DNA of 64,000 nt from contig CAYPFY010000004.1 of NCBI GenBank assembly GCA_964410105.1, positions 124,001 to 188,000 of the forward strand, read 5' to 3'. A model generated the notes under the pieces. That model did not search any database and was not told the origin of the DNA. It worked only from the letters and a program-made list of their open reading frames with translations. The position numbers were made by a program, and so were the translations under genes. Below, in pieces: positions 34,940 to 43,137 of the stretch. Every line of letters begins with the position of its first letter. The first letter of the stretch is position 1. The stretch is from CAYPFY01 sp964410105 (GTDB taxonomy: Bacteria > Bacteroidota > Ignavibacteria > UBA10030 > SZUA-254).

Positions 34940-35953
34940 CTACTCGAAGTCGTGTTCGAAGTAATCGATGGCTCTTTCGCCGATCTGCTTGCTCTTCTCG
35001 GTAATCACCGCTTCGAGGCGTTTTGTGAACTCTTTTGCGGCATCGTAGCCGTAGTGCTTCAATAGGTAGTTTAGGGCTATGACTTCACAGATAACTGTAA
35101 CGTTTTTGCCCGGGAAAATGGGCAATTCCACATGGGGGAGCTGAACATCCATAATCGAAATCCCTTCGTCGTCGAGGCCGGTCCTCGTGTACTCTTCATC
35201 CGGCCGCCATTCCATCATATCGATCACCACTTCGACGCGTTTCTGGAACCGGATGGCCCGGATCCCGAACATGCTCCGGACGTCGATCAGACCAAGGCCG
35301 CGGATTTCCATAAAATGCTTGACCAGGTCGGTCCCGGAACCCATAAGGATCCCTTCGCCCTTGCGCGTGATCATCACCACATCGTCGGCCACGAGCCGGT
35401 GGCCGCGTTCCACCAGATCGAGGGCTATTTCGCTCTTTCCAATGCCCGAGCGCCCGGTGAGGAGCACCCCGACGCCGTAGACGTCGACGAACGACCCGTG
35501 GACGACCGTTTGGGGGGAAAACTGGTCGTCGAGGAAATCGCTCAGGATATAGACGAGCTTTGTCGTCTCGAAGGGCGTCTGGAAGATCGGCACCTGGCGC
35601 GCTGTGGCCTGGGAGATGAACCGGGGCTCAAGCGTATTATTATTCGTGACGATGATGCAGGGGACGTCGAAATGGAAAATCCTCTCCACGGCTTCCAGGC
35701 GACCGGCGGGAGGAAGTTGTTCGAGGTAGCCGATCTCGGTATTTCCGACGACCTGGACCCGGTCGTAGCGGAAGAGCTGGACATAACCGGCCAGGGCGAG
35801 GCCCGGCCTGTGGATATTATTGTCCTTGATCTCTTTCGAAAAGCCGATTTCGCCGGTCAGGGACGTCAGCCGGAGGCGCTCCCTGTTCGATTCGAACAGG
35901 AACCCGACGGTGATCGACTGTTTTCGTGTTTCCTTCGCCTGTCGGAAAGTCAT
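34940..35953 (-). CDS. hprK: HPr kinase/phosphorylase
   Basis: 337 residues, the usual length. The N-terminal domain is followed by the kinase core with HGSFVDVYGVGVLLTGRSGIGKSE, split here as HGSFVDVYG (catalytic His) and GRSGIGKS (P-loop), RLVADDVV, and EIRGLGLIDV, the signature of the family. It phosphorylates HPr on Ser and removes the phosphate with Pi. In this group of bacteria HprK usually occurs without a complete sugar PTS, and its target there is less clear; no HPr gene is in the window. The ATG overlaps the hpf stop as ATGA. Confidence 0.96.
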   Translation of the reverse strand: MTFRQAKETRKQSITVGFLFESNRERLRLTSLTGEIGFSKEIKDNNIHRPGLALAGYVQLFRYDRVQVVGNTEIGYLEQLPPAGRLEAVERIFHFDVPCIIVTNNNTLEPRFISQATARQVPIFQTPFETTKLVYILSDFLDDQFSPQTVVHGSFVDVYGVGVLLTGRSGIGKSEIALDLVERGHRLVADDVVMITRKGEGILMGSGTDLVKHFMEIRGLGLIDVRSMFGIRAIRFQKRVEVVIDMMEWRPDEEYTRTGLDDEGISIMDVQLPHVELPIFPGKNVTVICEVIALNYLLKHYGYDAAKEFTKRLEAVITEKSKQIGERAIDYFEHDFE

Positions 35954-36312
35954 TCTTCCTCCATTGAGGGTGGCGCGGCAATTTTTTCCTCCTTGATGCG
36001 GCGGAGAGTCTTCTTATTCCTCATATGAAGCTTGTTTTTATATTTCGTAAGCTGGCGCTCAAGCTTTCCGACCGCAAGGTCGATCGACTTAAGATATTCC
36101 TCCGATTTTTCCCGGGCGGAGAGGATCGTTCCGTGGACATGGAGGCTTATCTCGGCGACCTTGAGGCTGTTCGTCGTTCTCTCGAAGCTCAGGATGATAT
36201 CTCCGCGGACGATGCCGTCGTAAAACCGGTCGAGCTTCTTGACCTCGGTGAGAGCGTGGGCCTTGACGGAGTCTCTCGCTCTGAATCTGCGCGCAGTAAA
36301 ATGGATATCCAT
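35950..36312 (-). CDS. hpf: Ribosome hibernation promoting factor (short HPF/YfiA family)
   Basis: 120 residues from ATG 36312, which follows GAGGTG; the in-frame ATG at 36336 lacks a site. MDIHFTARRFRARDSVKAHA and the alternating strands DIILSFER, KVAEISLHVHG, followed by EYLKSIDLAVGKLERQLTKYK, are the family pattern. It binds in the ribosome decoding channel during stress. It lacks the C-terminal dimerisation domain of long HPF. It lies between xerC (20 bp upstream) and hprK (4-bp overlap). Confidence 0.93.
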   Translation of the reverse strand: MDIHFTARRFRARDSVKAHALTEVKKLDRFYDGIVRGDIILSFERTTNSLKVAEISLHVHGTILSAREKSEEYLKSIDLAVGKLERQLTKYKNKLHMRNKKTLRRIKEEKIAAPPSMEEE

Positions 36313-36332
36313 GGGCACCTCGCTTGAATAGT

Positions 36333-37214
36333 TCATGCTTTTGGATGCGCCTGCCGGTAGACTTTCTTGAGCCTGTCGACGGTCACATGGGTATAGAGTT
36401 GAGTTGTTGACAAACTTTCGTGGCCGAGCAGTTCCTTGACCGCCCGGAGGTCCGCGCCCCGGTTGAGGAGGTGGGTCGCGAAGGTGTGGCGGAGAACGTG
36501 GGGGCTTTTCTTCTCCGATTCCGACGCTGCGCCGATATAACGGGACACTATGCTATGGACAGCCCGTGCATAGATCCGTCGCCCGCGGGCAGAAAGAAAA
36601 ATGGCGTTCCTGTCTTCCGTCCGCGTCCGATCGGAGAGAAGGCCGGATCGTCGGGCGACGTAGGACTCCAGTGCGCCCTTCGCTTTGCTCCCGAGGGGGA
36701 CGATCCGTGTCTTCCGCCCCTTTCCCAAAACTTTCACGGTCGAATTCCCGAAGTCGACATCGGGAAAGTCAAGCTGGAGCAATTCGCTCAATCTGATACC
36801 GGTCCCGTACAGAAGCTCGAGCAGCGCACGGTCGCGCAGGCCCTCGACCGTCGAGAGATCGGGCAGCGTCATCATCCGCTCGACCGACGCCTCGTCGAGG
36901 AAGGCCGGGAGAGTTCTGGGGAGTTTCGGTGTGAGCACGCCGAGCGCGGGGTTGGTCCGGCGTATTTTCCGTCTCACGAGAAAATCGAGGAAAGACCGCA
37001 CCGACGAAAGTTTGCGGGCGATGCTGCGGCGGGCAATGCGATCGTCGAGCAGTTTTCCCAGGAAGGAACGGATGGCGGCCTGGTCGATATCGCGAGAATC
37101 GCCCAGAAACTCCGCGAACTGATTCAGGTCGTTCTCGTAGGCGGCGACGGTATGGCGGGAATAGTGCCGTTCCGTCCTGAGGTAGTCGATGTATTTTTGT
37201 ACCGCTCGCCTCAT
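36333..37214 (-). CDS. xerC: Tyrosine recombinase XerC/XerD
   Basis: 293 residues from ATG 37214, overlapping the topA stop as ATGA; a longer frame to 37265 would sit inside topA. N-terminal SAM-like core-binding domain (YIDYLRTERHYSRHTVAAYE), then the catalytic domain with Arg in GTGIRLSELL, HVLRHTFATHLL, LLGHESLSTTQLYTH with the nucleophile Tyr. It resolves chromosome dimers at dif together with a partner or on its own. Whether it is XerC, XerD or a single XerH-like enzyme cannot be decided; the ORF order topA-xerC resembles Firmicute topA-codV arrangements. Confidence 0.92.
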   Translation of the reverse strand: MRRAVQKYIDYLRTERHYSRHTVAAYENDLNQFAEFLGDSRDIDQAAIRSFLGKLLDDRIARRSIARKLSSVRSFLDFLVRRKIRRTNPALGVLTPKLPRTLPAFLDEASVERMMTLPDLSTVEGLRDRALLELLYGTGIRLSELLQLDFPDVDFGNSTVKVLGKGRKTRIVPLGSKAKGALESYVARRSGLLSDRTRTEDRNAIFLSARGRRIYARAVHSIVSRYIGAASESEKKSPHVLRHTFATHLLNRGADLRAVKELLGHESLSTTQLYTHVTVDRLKKVYRQAHPKA

Positions 37215-39538
37215 GCGGATGCGGCGGATTCGACCTGTTCGACCTCGGCCTTGCAGGAGGGGCATTTCAGATAGGTCCCTCGTTTCTGTGAGAATTTCTC
37301 CACCATGAACGGATTACCGCAGGTGTCGCACGGCGTGGCCGTAGGCTTATCCCACGAGGCAAAGTCGCATTGCGGGTACCGCGAGCAGCCGTAGAACGTC
37401 CGCTTCCGTTTTGTCTTGCGTTCGATGAGGTCTCCCTCCTTGCATTTCGGGCATTTGATCCCCATCGATATCGGCTTCGTATTCTTGCACTTCGGGTAAT
37501 TCGAGCAGCCAAGGAAGGTGCCGAACTTGCTCGAGCGGACGATCATATCGCCGCCGCAGAGCTCGCACTTGAGGCCCGCAAGATGCTGCGTCTTCTCCTG
37601 GTCCTCGGGGAGCGGCTTCGTATTCTTGCACGAGGGGTAGCCGCTGCATGCCATGAACCTGCCGTTGCGTCCCCACTTGATGATCATGCGTCTGCCGCAG
37701 ACGTCGCACTTCTCGTTGGTCTCCTCCTGGAGGGACTTCTTTATGGCCGAAGCTTTTTTCGAGGCCTTTTCAAGGGATTCATGGAACGGAAGGTAAAAAT
37801 CGTCGAGGACCGTCTTATAATCGCTCTTCCCGGAGGCGATCGTGTCGAGCTCCTCCTCCATCTTGGCGGTGAATCTGACGTTGAAGATATGCGGGAAGTG
37901 AGCGGTCAGGAGCTTATTGACCTCCATCCCGAGCTGGAGAGCGTACAGTTTTCGTTCACGCGCTTCCACGTATTTTCGGTCGATGATGGTTGCGACGATC
38001 ATCGCGTACGTGCTTGGGCGTCCGATGCCGAGGGCTTCAAGGGTTTTGACGAGCGAACTCTCGGCATATCTGGGCGGAGGCGACGTTTCGTGACGGTGAG
38101 TCACGGCGTTCAGCAGCTGCGCCGCGTCCCCGGCCGACAGATTCAATGGCAGCCTTCTCTCAACAACTTCAGGATCTTCCTCCTCGATCTTCTCCCCCTC
38201 GCCGTTGAGCGAATCGTCATACGCCAGCAGGAAGCCCCGGAAAATATACTGCGATGATGAGGCCTTGAACTGGAACCTGCCGCCCTGGATCAGCACCGTG
38301 GTCGTCTCCAGGATTGCGGCCTCCATCTGGCAGGCCACGAAACGGTTCCATATCAATTCATACAACTTAAAGAGGTCTTTGTCAAGATATTTTTTCACCG
38401 CCTTGGGAGTATATTTCATGGAGGTGGGGCGGATGGCCTCGTGCGCGTCCTGGGAGGTTTTCTTTTTCCGGTAAATTACGGGATGTTTGGGGACGAACTC
38501 CTTGCCGTAGTTGACGATAATAAACTCGCGGACGGCGGCCACGGCCTCCGCGCTCAGCCGGGTGGAGTCTGTGCGCATATAGGTGATGAGGCCGACGGAG
38601 CCTTCGCCGCCGATCTCGATCCCCTCATACAGCTTCTGGGCGAGCTTCATCGTCCGGGTGGCCGAAAGGTAGAGCTTCCGGGACGCCTCCTGCTGGAGCG
38701 TGCTCGTGATGAAGGGAGGAAGGGGATTGCGCCTGGTTTCCCTCTTCGAGACGTTCGCGATCGCAAACTTTTCGGATCGAATCTCGGCGGCATACGATTC
38801 GGCCTGCTCTTCGGAGGGGATGAATGTATATTTTTCCCGGGTCCCCTTGGCCTCGGCCTCCGCGAGTGTCTCCTTCGAGGGGACGATGAGGTCCCGCGAG
38901 TCGATCCGGAAAAGCTTCGCGTAGAATGGGTCGCTCTCCCTAGTCTTGAATGTGCCGATGATCGACCAATACTCGGTGGGCGTAAAGGCATTGATCTGGC
39001 TCTCCCGCTCGCATATCAACCGGAGAGCGACGGACTGGACCCTTCCGGCGGACAGGCCGTAGAACATAGTCTTCCAGACGAAGGGGGATACCTTATAGCC
39101 CACGATCCTGTCCATGACGCGCCGGGCGCGCTGGCTCGAGACCAGGTTGTCGTCGATTTTTTGGGGCTTTTCCATCGCCTCGGCGATCCCCCGTTCGGTG
39201 ATCTCATGGAACAGGACGCGGAAAATATTGCTGTTGGCCGGCGCAATTTCTTCGGCGATATCCTCAGCGATCGCTTCTCCCTCACGGTCCGGATCGGTCG
39301 CGATATACACTCCGCTTGCTTTTGACGCAACTTCCCTGAGTTTATCAATGACCTCTTTTTTCCCCTCGATGGTTTCGAATGTCGCCGCGTAGCCGGCATC
39401 GACATCTACTCCGAGAGTGCTCTTGGGAAGATTTTTGATATGTCCGACTGAGGCATGGACGATGAAATCTTTCCCAAGATACTTGTTGATTGTCCGCGCT
39501 TTCGCGGGCGATTCAACGATCAGTAATGATTTTTCCAT
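37211..39538 (-). CDS. topA: DNA topoisomerase I with C-terminal zinc fingers
   Basis: 775 residues. It relaxes negative supercoils by transient single-strand cleavage. The TOPRIM domain opens with LLIVESPAKARTINKYLG and contains ATDPDREGEAIA; the active-site Tyr is in GLITYMRTDSTRLS (about residue 318). Four cysteine-rich fingers fill residues about 600-770 (CDVCG...CSGYPSC; CELCG...CSNYPKC; CPKC...CSRYPQC; CDTCG...CPSC). The stop overlaps the xerC start. The 56 bp upstream to ybeY contain no terminator, so it probably belongs to one operon with ybeY. Confidence 0.97.
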   Translation of the reverse strand: MEKSLLIVESPAKARTINKYLGKDFIVHASVGHIKNLPKSTLGVDVDAGYAATFETIEGKKEVIDKLREVASKASGVYIATDPDREGEAIAEDIAEEIAPANSNIFRVLFHEITERGIAEAMEKPQKIDDNLVSSQRARRVMDRIVGYKVSPFVWKTMFYGLSAGRVQSVALRLICERESQINAFTPTEYWSIIGTFKTRESDPFYAKLFRIDSRDLIVPSKETLAEAEAKGTREKYTFIPSEEQAESYAAEIRSEKFAIANVSKRETRRNPLPPFITSTLQQEASRKLYLSATRTMKLAQKLYEGIEIGGEGSVGLITYMRTDSTRLSAEAVAAVREFIIVNYGKEFVPKHPVIYRKKKTSQDAHEAIRPTSMKYTPKAVKKYLDKDLFKLYELIWNRFVACQMEAAILETTTVLIQGGRFQFKASSSQYIFRGFLLAYDDSLNGEGEKIEEEDPEVVERRLPLNLSAGDAAQLLNAVTHRHETSPPPRYAESSLVKTLEALGIGRPSTYAMIVATIIDRKYVEARERKLYALQLGMEVNKLLTAHFPHIFNVRFTAKMEEELDTIASGKSDYKTVLDDFYLPFHESLEKASKKASAIKKSLQEETNEKCDVCGRRMIIKWGRNGRFMACSGYPSCKNTKPLPEDQEKTQHLAGLKCELCGGDMIVRSSKFGTFLGCSNYPKCKNTKPISMGIKCPKCKEGDLIERKTKRKRTFYGCSRYPQCDFASWDKPTATPCDTCGNPFMVEKFSQKRGTYLKCPSCKAEVEQVESAASA

Positions 39539-39594
39539 AGAATCCCTTCATGCGCCGGCTTTCCTCCGGTACTGTCATCACAACCCTGTGCATA

Positions 39595-40032
39595 CTATTC
39601 AAGTTCCCTCATCCTTTTCGTGTGCCACAAATAGCGGTCCTCGAGCCACCGCATTTCCCGTCGCCCGCGCGTCGTATCGTCACGGTATCCGGCGAGGTGG
39701 AGGACGCCGTGGATGACGAGACGCTCCCGTTCCTCCTTTTCCGTTGCAAGGAACCGTTTCGACTGGCGGCGTGCCTGGTCGAGGTTCACATATACCTCCC
39801 CTTCGAGGGCGGCGTGGGACTCGCTCAGAGGGAAGCTGAGGACGTCAGTCTGCCGGCGGTGGCGGAGGTAGGTCGAATTCATCCGGATCATGGCGCGGTC
39901 GGCGACGAAGATGATGTTCAGGGAAGCGTTCGTTATCCCTTCGCCGGCGAGCACTCGGCACACGACGGTGCGGGTCGGCGCGTGGCGGATGAGGCGCTTC
40001 GGATGGGCATTGAAGACCCGGACGGCTCGCAT
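39595..40032 (-). CDS. ybeY: Endoribonuclease YbeY (16S rRNA maturation)
   Basis: 145 residues from ATG 40032, which overlaps the preceding stop as TGATG and follows AAAGG. Family motifs: NIIFVADRAMIRMNSTYL, TDVLSFPL and the metal site HGVLHLAGYRDD. In most bacteria the third zinc ligand is His in GYDH; here it is Asp (GYRD), the variant common in Bacteroidota. The enzyme participates in 16S rRNA 3'-end processing and ribosome quality control. Confidence 0.93.
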   Translation of the reverse strand: MRAVRVFNAHPKRLIRHAPTRTVVCRVLAGEGITNASLNIIFVADRAMIRMNSTYLRHRRQTDVLSFPLSESHAALEGEVYVNLDQARRQSKRFLATEKEERERLVIHGVLHLAGYRDDTTRGRREMRWLEDRYLWHTKRMRELE

Positions 40033-40502
40033 CACCTTTTTCGCTTGGGGGCACCCTTTCTCGGGGGGGGTGTGGGGAGGAGGGATTCCGTCAGGGAGAG
40101 GGCGATCCCGGAGAGCATCACCTCCGGACCGAGCCGCGTGAAATCGCCCGAGAGGATCTCGCTATCCACGTTCGCGTAGAGGGAGCAGCCCCCTTCCCGT
40201 TCAACGATGAGGCCGCAGAGCTTCCCATTGGACTCTCCGACGAACGTCACTTCGTTGAGCATCTCGCTGACAATGAACCCGGAGCAAAAATGGAGCTGGA
40301 GGTGGGCATTCGGGGTATAGACGCTGACGAGATTGCCTCGCCGGCTGCCGATGGTGATCCCGGGGTAGATCTCGAGCGCCAGTTTCCGCTCCTGTTTTTT
40401 CCCGGCCAGCTCGTAGCGGACATTGTTGCCCCTCTGCTTGGCCGGAACCCCGAGAACCTTGGACAGCTTTTTGAAATCATTATTTTTGAATGCAAACGGC
40501 AC
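40032..40502 (-). CDS. Conserved hypothetical protein
   Basis: About 156 residues from GTG 40502, which has GGAGG at the right distance; ATG 40514 (four codons earlier) is the alternative. No signal peptide or membrane segment. I recognise no domain: the sequence is a mixed alpha/beta protein with an N-terminal basic segment (FKNNDFKKLSKVLGVPAKQR), a central LVSVYTPNAHLQLHF and a proline/lysine-rich C-terminal tail (PTPPPRKGAPKRKR) that may bind nucleic acid. It is translationally linked to ybeY and follows a cold-shock gene, which places it in an RNA-related neighbourhood. Confidence 0.65.
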   Translation of the reverse strand: MPFAFKNNDFKKLSKVLGVPAKQRGNNVRYELAGKKQERKLALEIYPGITIGSRRGNLVSVYTPNAHLQLHFCSGFIVSEMLNEVTFVGESNGKLCGLIVEREGGCSLYANVDSEILSGDFTRLGPEVMLSGIALSLTESLLPTPPPRKGAPKRKR

Positions 40503-40518
40503 CCTTTCCTCCATCAAC

Positions 40519-40555
40519 AAAAAACCCGATTGCGTTCTTTCGAAACGCACTCGGG
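40519..40555 (-). terminator. Rho-independent terminator of the cold-shock gene
   Basis: Minus strand CCCGAGTGCGTT / AACGCAATCGGG, a 12-bp stem with one mismatch and a 7-nt loop, followed by TTTTTTG. The next gene's ribosome binding site begins only about 7 nt later. Confidence 0.9.
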
Positions 40556-40576
40556 GGATTCAGCTCAGGTGGTTTT

Positions 40577-40786
40577 TCAGGGAACCACGACCACATTCAG
40601 AGCCTGCAGGCCTTTTTTTCCCTCGGCCACCTCAAACTCCACACGCACGCCTTCCTTGAGCGTCCTGAACTCGCTCTCCGACTTGATGGCCGAGTAATGC
40701 ACGAAGACATCCCCTTCTCCTTCGGCCGGAACGATAAACCCGTAGCCTTTTTTTCCGTCGAACCATTTCACTTTGCCCGATGCCAT
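40577..40786 (-). CDS. Cold-shock domain protein (CspA family)
   Basis: 69 residues from ATG 40786, with AAGGA upstream; earlier in-frame starts to 40852 precede the predicted transcript start. The RNA-binding motifs RNP1 (KGYGFIVP) and RNP2 (VFVHYSAI) are intact, as are KWFDGKKG and the C-terminal GLQALNVVVV. It binds single-stranded nucleic acid as an RNA chaperone. It has its own promoter and strong terminator, so it is expressed independently of the neighbours. Confidence 0.96.
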   Translation of the reverse strand: MASGKVKWFDGKKGYGFIVPAEGEGDVFVHYSAIKSESEFRTLKEGVRVEFEVAEGKKGLQALNVVVVP

Positions 40787-40822
40787 GATTCCTTCGTCCG
40801 AGATGGCGTCTGAGTTGATGCA

Positions 40823-40852
40823 AATATACAATCCGGAGACCATCAATGTCAA
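40823..40852 (-). promoter_or_regulatory. Promoter of the cold-shock gene
   Basis: Minus strand TTGACA (40852-40847), 18-nt spacer, TATATT (40828-40823). It begins 5 bp after the stop codon of the MBL hydrolase gene. Confidence 0.7.
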
Positions 40853-40856
40853 GTGC

Positions 40857-41753
40857 TCAGAGTTCCAGGGTCAATCCTTCGCTTGCCGCGACGCAGTCGA
40901 ATTTGTACTTCCGGTTCTGGATTTCCCTCTTGCATTTTTTGAGAATGTCGTCAACCTTCGCGTCGTCATGGGCCGGATCATGGTGGAAGAGGACGAGCCG
41001 CCTCACGTTCCCTTCGGCGGCCACGCGAAGAGTGAAGAGGTAATGGGAATGCCCCCAGCCGACCCTGTCGACGTATTCCTCAGGGGTGTAGGTGGCGTCA
41101 TGGATCAAAACATCGGCGTCCCGGACGAAATCGAAAATGCGCTGATTCGGGTCGCCCGTGCCCCGGCCGAACTTTTCGACGATTTCCTTCTCCACGTTCC
41201 GGATCGAGCGGGCCACTTTACGGTCGAACGGCTCGTTATCGCTGATATAGACGAGGGATTTCCCTCCGTGTGTGATCCGGTAGCCCATGGCGAACGTGGG
41301 GTGATTCACGTAAATGCTCTTCACGACTGCGTCGTAGACATTGATCTCTTCCTCCCGGATCCGGCAGAATTTGAGGGTCGCCTTGAGCTCATTGAGCTGG
41401 ATCGGGAAGTAGATCCGGTTCATCTGATCGGATATCATCTTCTGGAGGGTCACCTTATCCATCTGTCCCCCGACGATCGTGATCTCGTTGCCGGAGACGA
41501 AGGCCGGCTTGAAAAAGGGAAAGCCCTGGATATGGTCCCAGTGGGGGTGGGAGATGAGAATATGGGCTTTTACCGATCCGCCGCCCTCGATGAGTTTTTC
41601 ACCGAGATTCCTGATCCCGGTGCCGGCGTCGAGGATTATGAGCTCATCGTTCGGGAGCCGGACTTCGACGCAGGGAGTATTGCCGCCGTACCGGACGGTC
41701 CCTTTCCCGGGGGTGGAGATCGATCCCCTGGTTCCCCAGAATGTCAGCCGCAT
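40857..41753 (-). CDS. MBL-fold metal-dependent hydrolase
   Basis: 298 residues. The metallo-beta-lactamase motif SHPHWDHIQGF lies near residue 68, with further metal ligands in HPTFAMGYR, ISDNEPF and LIHDATYTPEEY, and a final FHHDPAHDD. The opening WGTRGSISTPG and YGGNTPCVEV are typical of a group of bacterial MBL proteins related to phosphodiesterases and tRNase Z. The substrate is not known; cyclic nucleotide or RNA phosphodiesterase activity is plausible. Its ATG lies 10 bp inside the carbonic anhydrase-like gene. Confidence 0.87.
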   Translation of the reverse strand: MRLTFWGTRGSISTPGKGTVRYGGNTPCVEVRLPNDELIILDAGTGIRNLGEKLIEGGGSVKAHILISHPHWDHIQGFPFFKPAFVSGNEITIVGGQMDKVTLQKMISDQMNRIYFPIQLNELKATLKFCRIREEEINVYDAVVKSIYVNHPTFAMGYRITHGGKSLVYISDNEPFDRKVARSIRNVEKEIVEKFGRGTGDPNQRIFDFVRDADVLIHDATYTPEEYVDRVGWGHSHYLFTLRVAAEGNVRRLVLFHHDPAHDDAKVDDILKKCKREIQNRKYKFDCVAASEGLTLEL

Positions 41754-42262
41754 GGTGTTACGCCTCTATAAGATTGTGCATACTGGCAATAATGTCTCGC
41801 AGAACTCTCGATGGAGCGCTTTTCCTCACGCGTGAGGGGCCGGACCACCCGTGCGGGGAGGCCGGCGACGAGGACGCCTTCGGGGATTACCTCATTCGGG
41901 GGGACGAGGGCGCCGGCGGCCACGAGCGCGAAAGAATTTATCGTGGAATTGTCGAGAATGATCGAGCCCATCCCCAGGAGGCAGTTGTCTCCGATCGTGC
42001 ACGCATGCGCGATGACGCCGTGACCGAGAGTGCAGCCCGAGCCGATGATGAGAGGGTTCCCCGAGCGGACATGGAGAAGGCATCCGTCCTGCACGTTTGT
42101 TCCCCGGCCGATCCGGACATGATCCACGTCGCCTCGAATCACTGCGTTGAACCAGACGCTCGAGTCCTCGCCGATCGCGACATCTCCGATGATTTCTGCG
42201 CTTGCGGCCAGAAAGGCGGAGGGGTGGATGGACGGATTCTTGCCGGCGTAGGGATGGATCAT
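41744..42262 (-). CDS. Gamma-class carbonic anhydrase family protein
   Basis: 172 residues from ATG 42262, which follows GGAGGAG and overlaps the DUF3108 stop as ATGA. A left-handed beta-helix of hexapeptide repeats (IGDVAIGEDSSVW, VRIGRGTNVQDGC, IIGSGCTLGHGVI, IGDNCLLGMGSIIL). The three zinc His of gamma carbonic anhydrases are present: LLHV, and GHGVIAHA. It may hydrate CO2 or be one of the related acyltransferase-like proteins (YrdA/PaaY type), whose activity varies. Confidence 0.9.
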   Translation of the reverse strand: MIHPYAGKNPSIHPSAFLAASAEIIGDVAIGEDSSVWFNAVIRGDVDHVRIGRGTNVQDGCLLHVRSGNPLIIGSGCTLGHGVIAHACTIGDNCLLGMGSIILDNSTINSFALVAAGALVPPNEVIPEGVLVAGLPARVVRPLTREEKRSIESSARHYCQYAQSYRGVTPCG

Positions 42263-43131
42263 TTGGGCTCCTCCGTAGACCGGGGAGGCCGCCATCCGGC
42301 ACGTTTCCACTCCATCAATTCGATGCGAACATTTCCGATGAGAACCTTCATCTTGGCGAGGACCGGGACGCGGGCCGCGTCGTTGCTGAACCACCCTTCG
42401 AACCCGCCCGTGAGGCCGAAGATGCCGACGAACTTCGCCTCACCCTCAAAATGCACGAGGTCGATGGGATAATCGACCGCCTCGATCTGCTCCTTCGTCC
42501 GTTCGGCCGTGAAATCGATGAAGGTTTTCCCTTTTTTCTCTCTCACCATCGTCGGGATGGAGAGTTTCTGGGGAGTGAGCACGCGGGTGCGCGCCAGGAA
42601 AAAGAGAGAGAGACCGTCCTGGGAAAGCGTATCGAGGAGAAGCGTATCGCGGCTCTCGATGTTTTCCGATTTCCACATCTTTTCCTCAATATACATCATC
42701 TTGCGGGGATAATCGAACGTATAGATCCATTGTTTCCAGCGCTTATCTTCCTTGGTGCGGGCTTCGAATCGGGTGGAATAAACGGTCTGATCCATGATCG
42801 ATGCGTAGACGGCATGGAGGTCGACGAAAGGAACGTTCTCATACGAATCGATAAGGGCGGAGGCTCTGTAAAAGGTGCGTGAATTCTTGGTGAATGCATC
42901 GACGAGTTTTATCCGGACGCGCCCGATATCGACGGAGGCGTAGCTGACATTATAGGTGAGCTCCTCCCCTACCTGAAAAACCGAATCTTCGCTGGTTGCG
43001 GGGTGGGCGGAGGCGGGGCGTTCAGCAAGAAGCAGGGAGACGAAGAGCGCGGCGGCGGCGGGCTGCGAGCGTCGGGAACGGAGGATCCGGACGAGGGCGC
43101 GAATCGGCGCGGCGGATACGGTCGAGGTCAT
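42259..43131 (-). CDS. DUF3108 domain-containing secreted protein
   Basis: 290 residues with an N-terminal signal peptide (AAAALFVSLLLAERPASA). The mature part starts FQVGEELTYNVSYASVDIG, the recognisable opening of DUF3108 proteins, then alternates strands and ends near LAKMKVLIGNVRIELMEW. The family is periplasmic, beta-rich, and of unknown function. It sits between the C-terminal processing protease (6 bp upstream) and the carbonic anhydrase-like gene (4-bp overlap), so the ctp-DUF3108-gamma-CA-MBL set is probably one operon. Confidence 0.83.
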   Translation of the reverse strand: MTSTVSAAPIRALVRILRSRRSQPAAAALFVSLLLAERPASAHPATSEDSVFQVGEELTYNVSYASVDIGRVRIKLVDAFTKNSRTFYRASALIDSYENVPFVDLHAVYASIMDQTVYSTRFEARTKEDKRWKQWIYTFDYPRKMMYIEEKMWKSENIESRDTLLLDTLSQDGLSLFFLARTRVLTPQKLSIPTMVREKKGKTFIDFTAERTKEQIEAVDYPIDLVHFEGEAKFVGIFGLTGGFEGWFSNDAARVPVLAKMKVLIGNVRIELMEWKRAGWRPPRSTEEPK

Positions 43132-43137
43132 TCCGCG

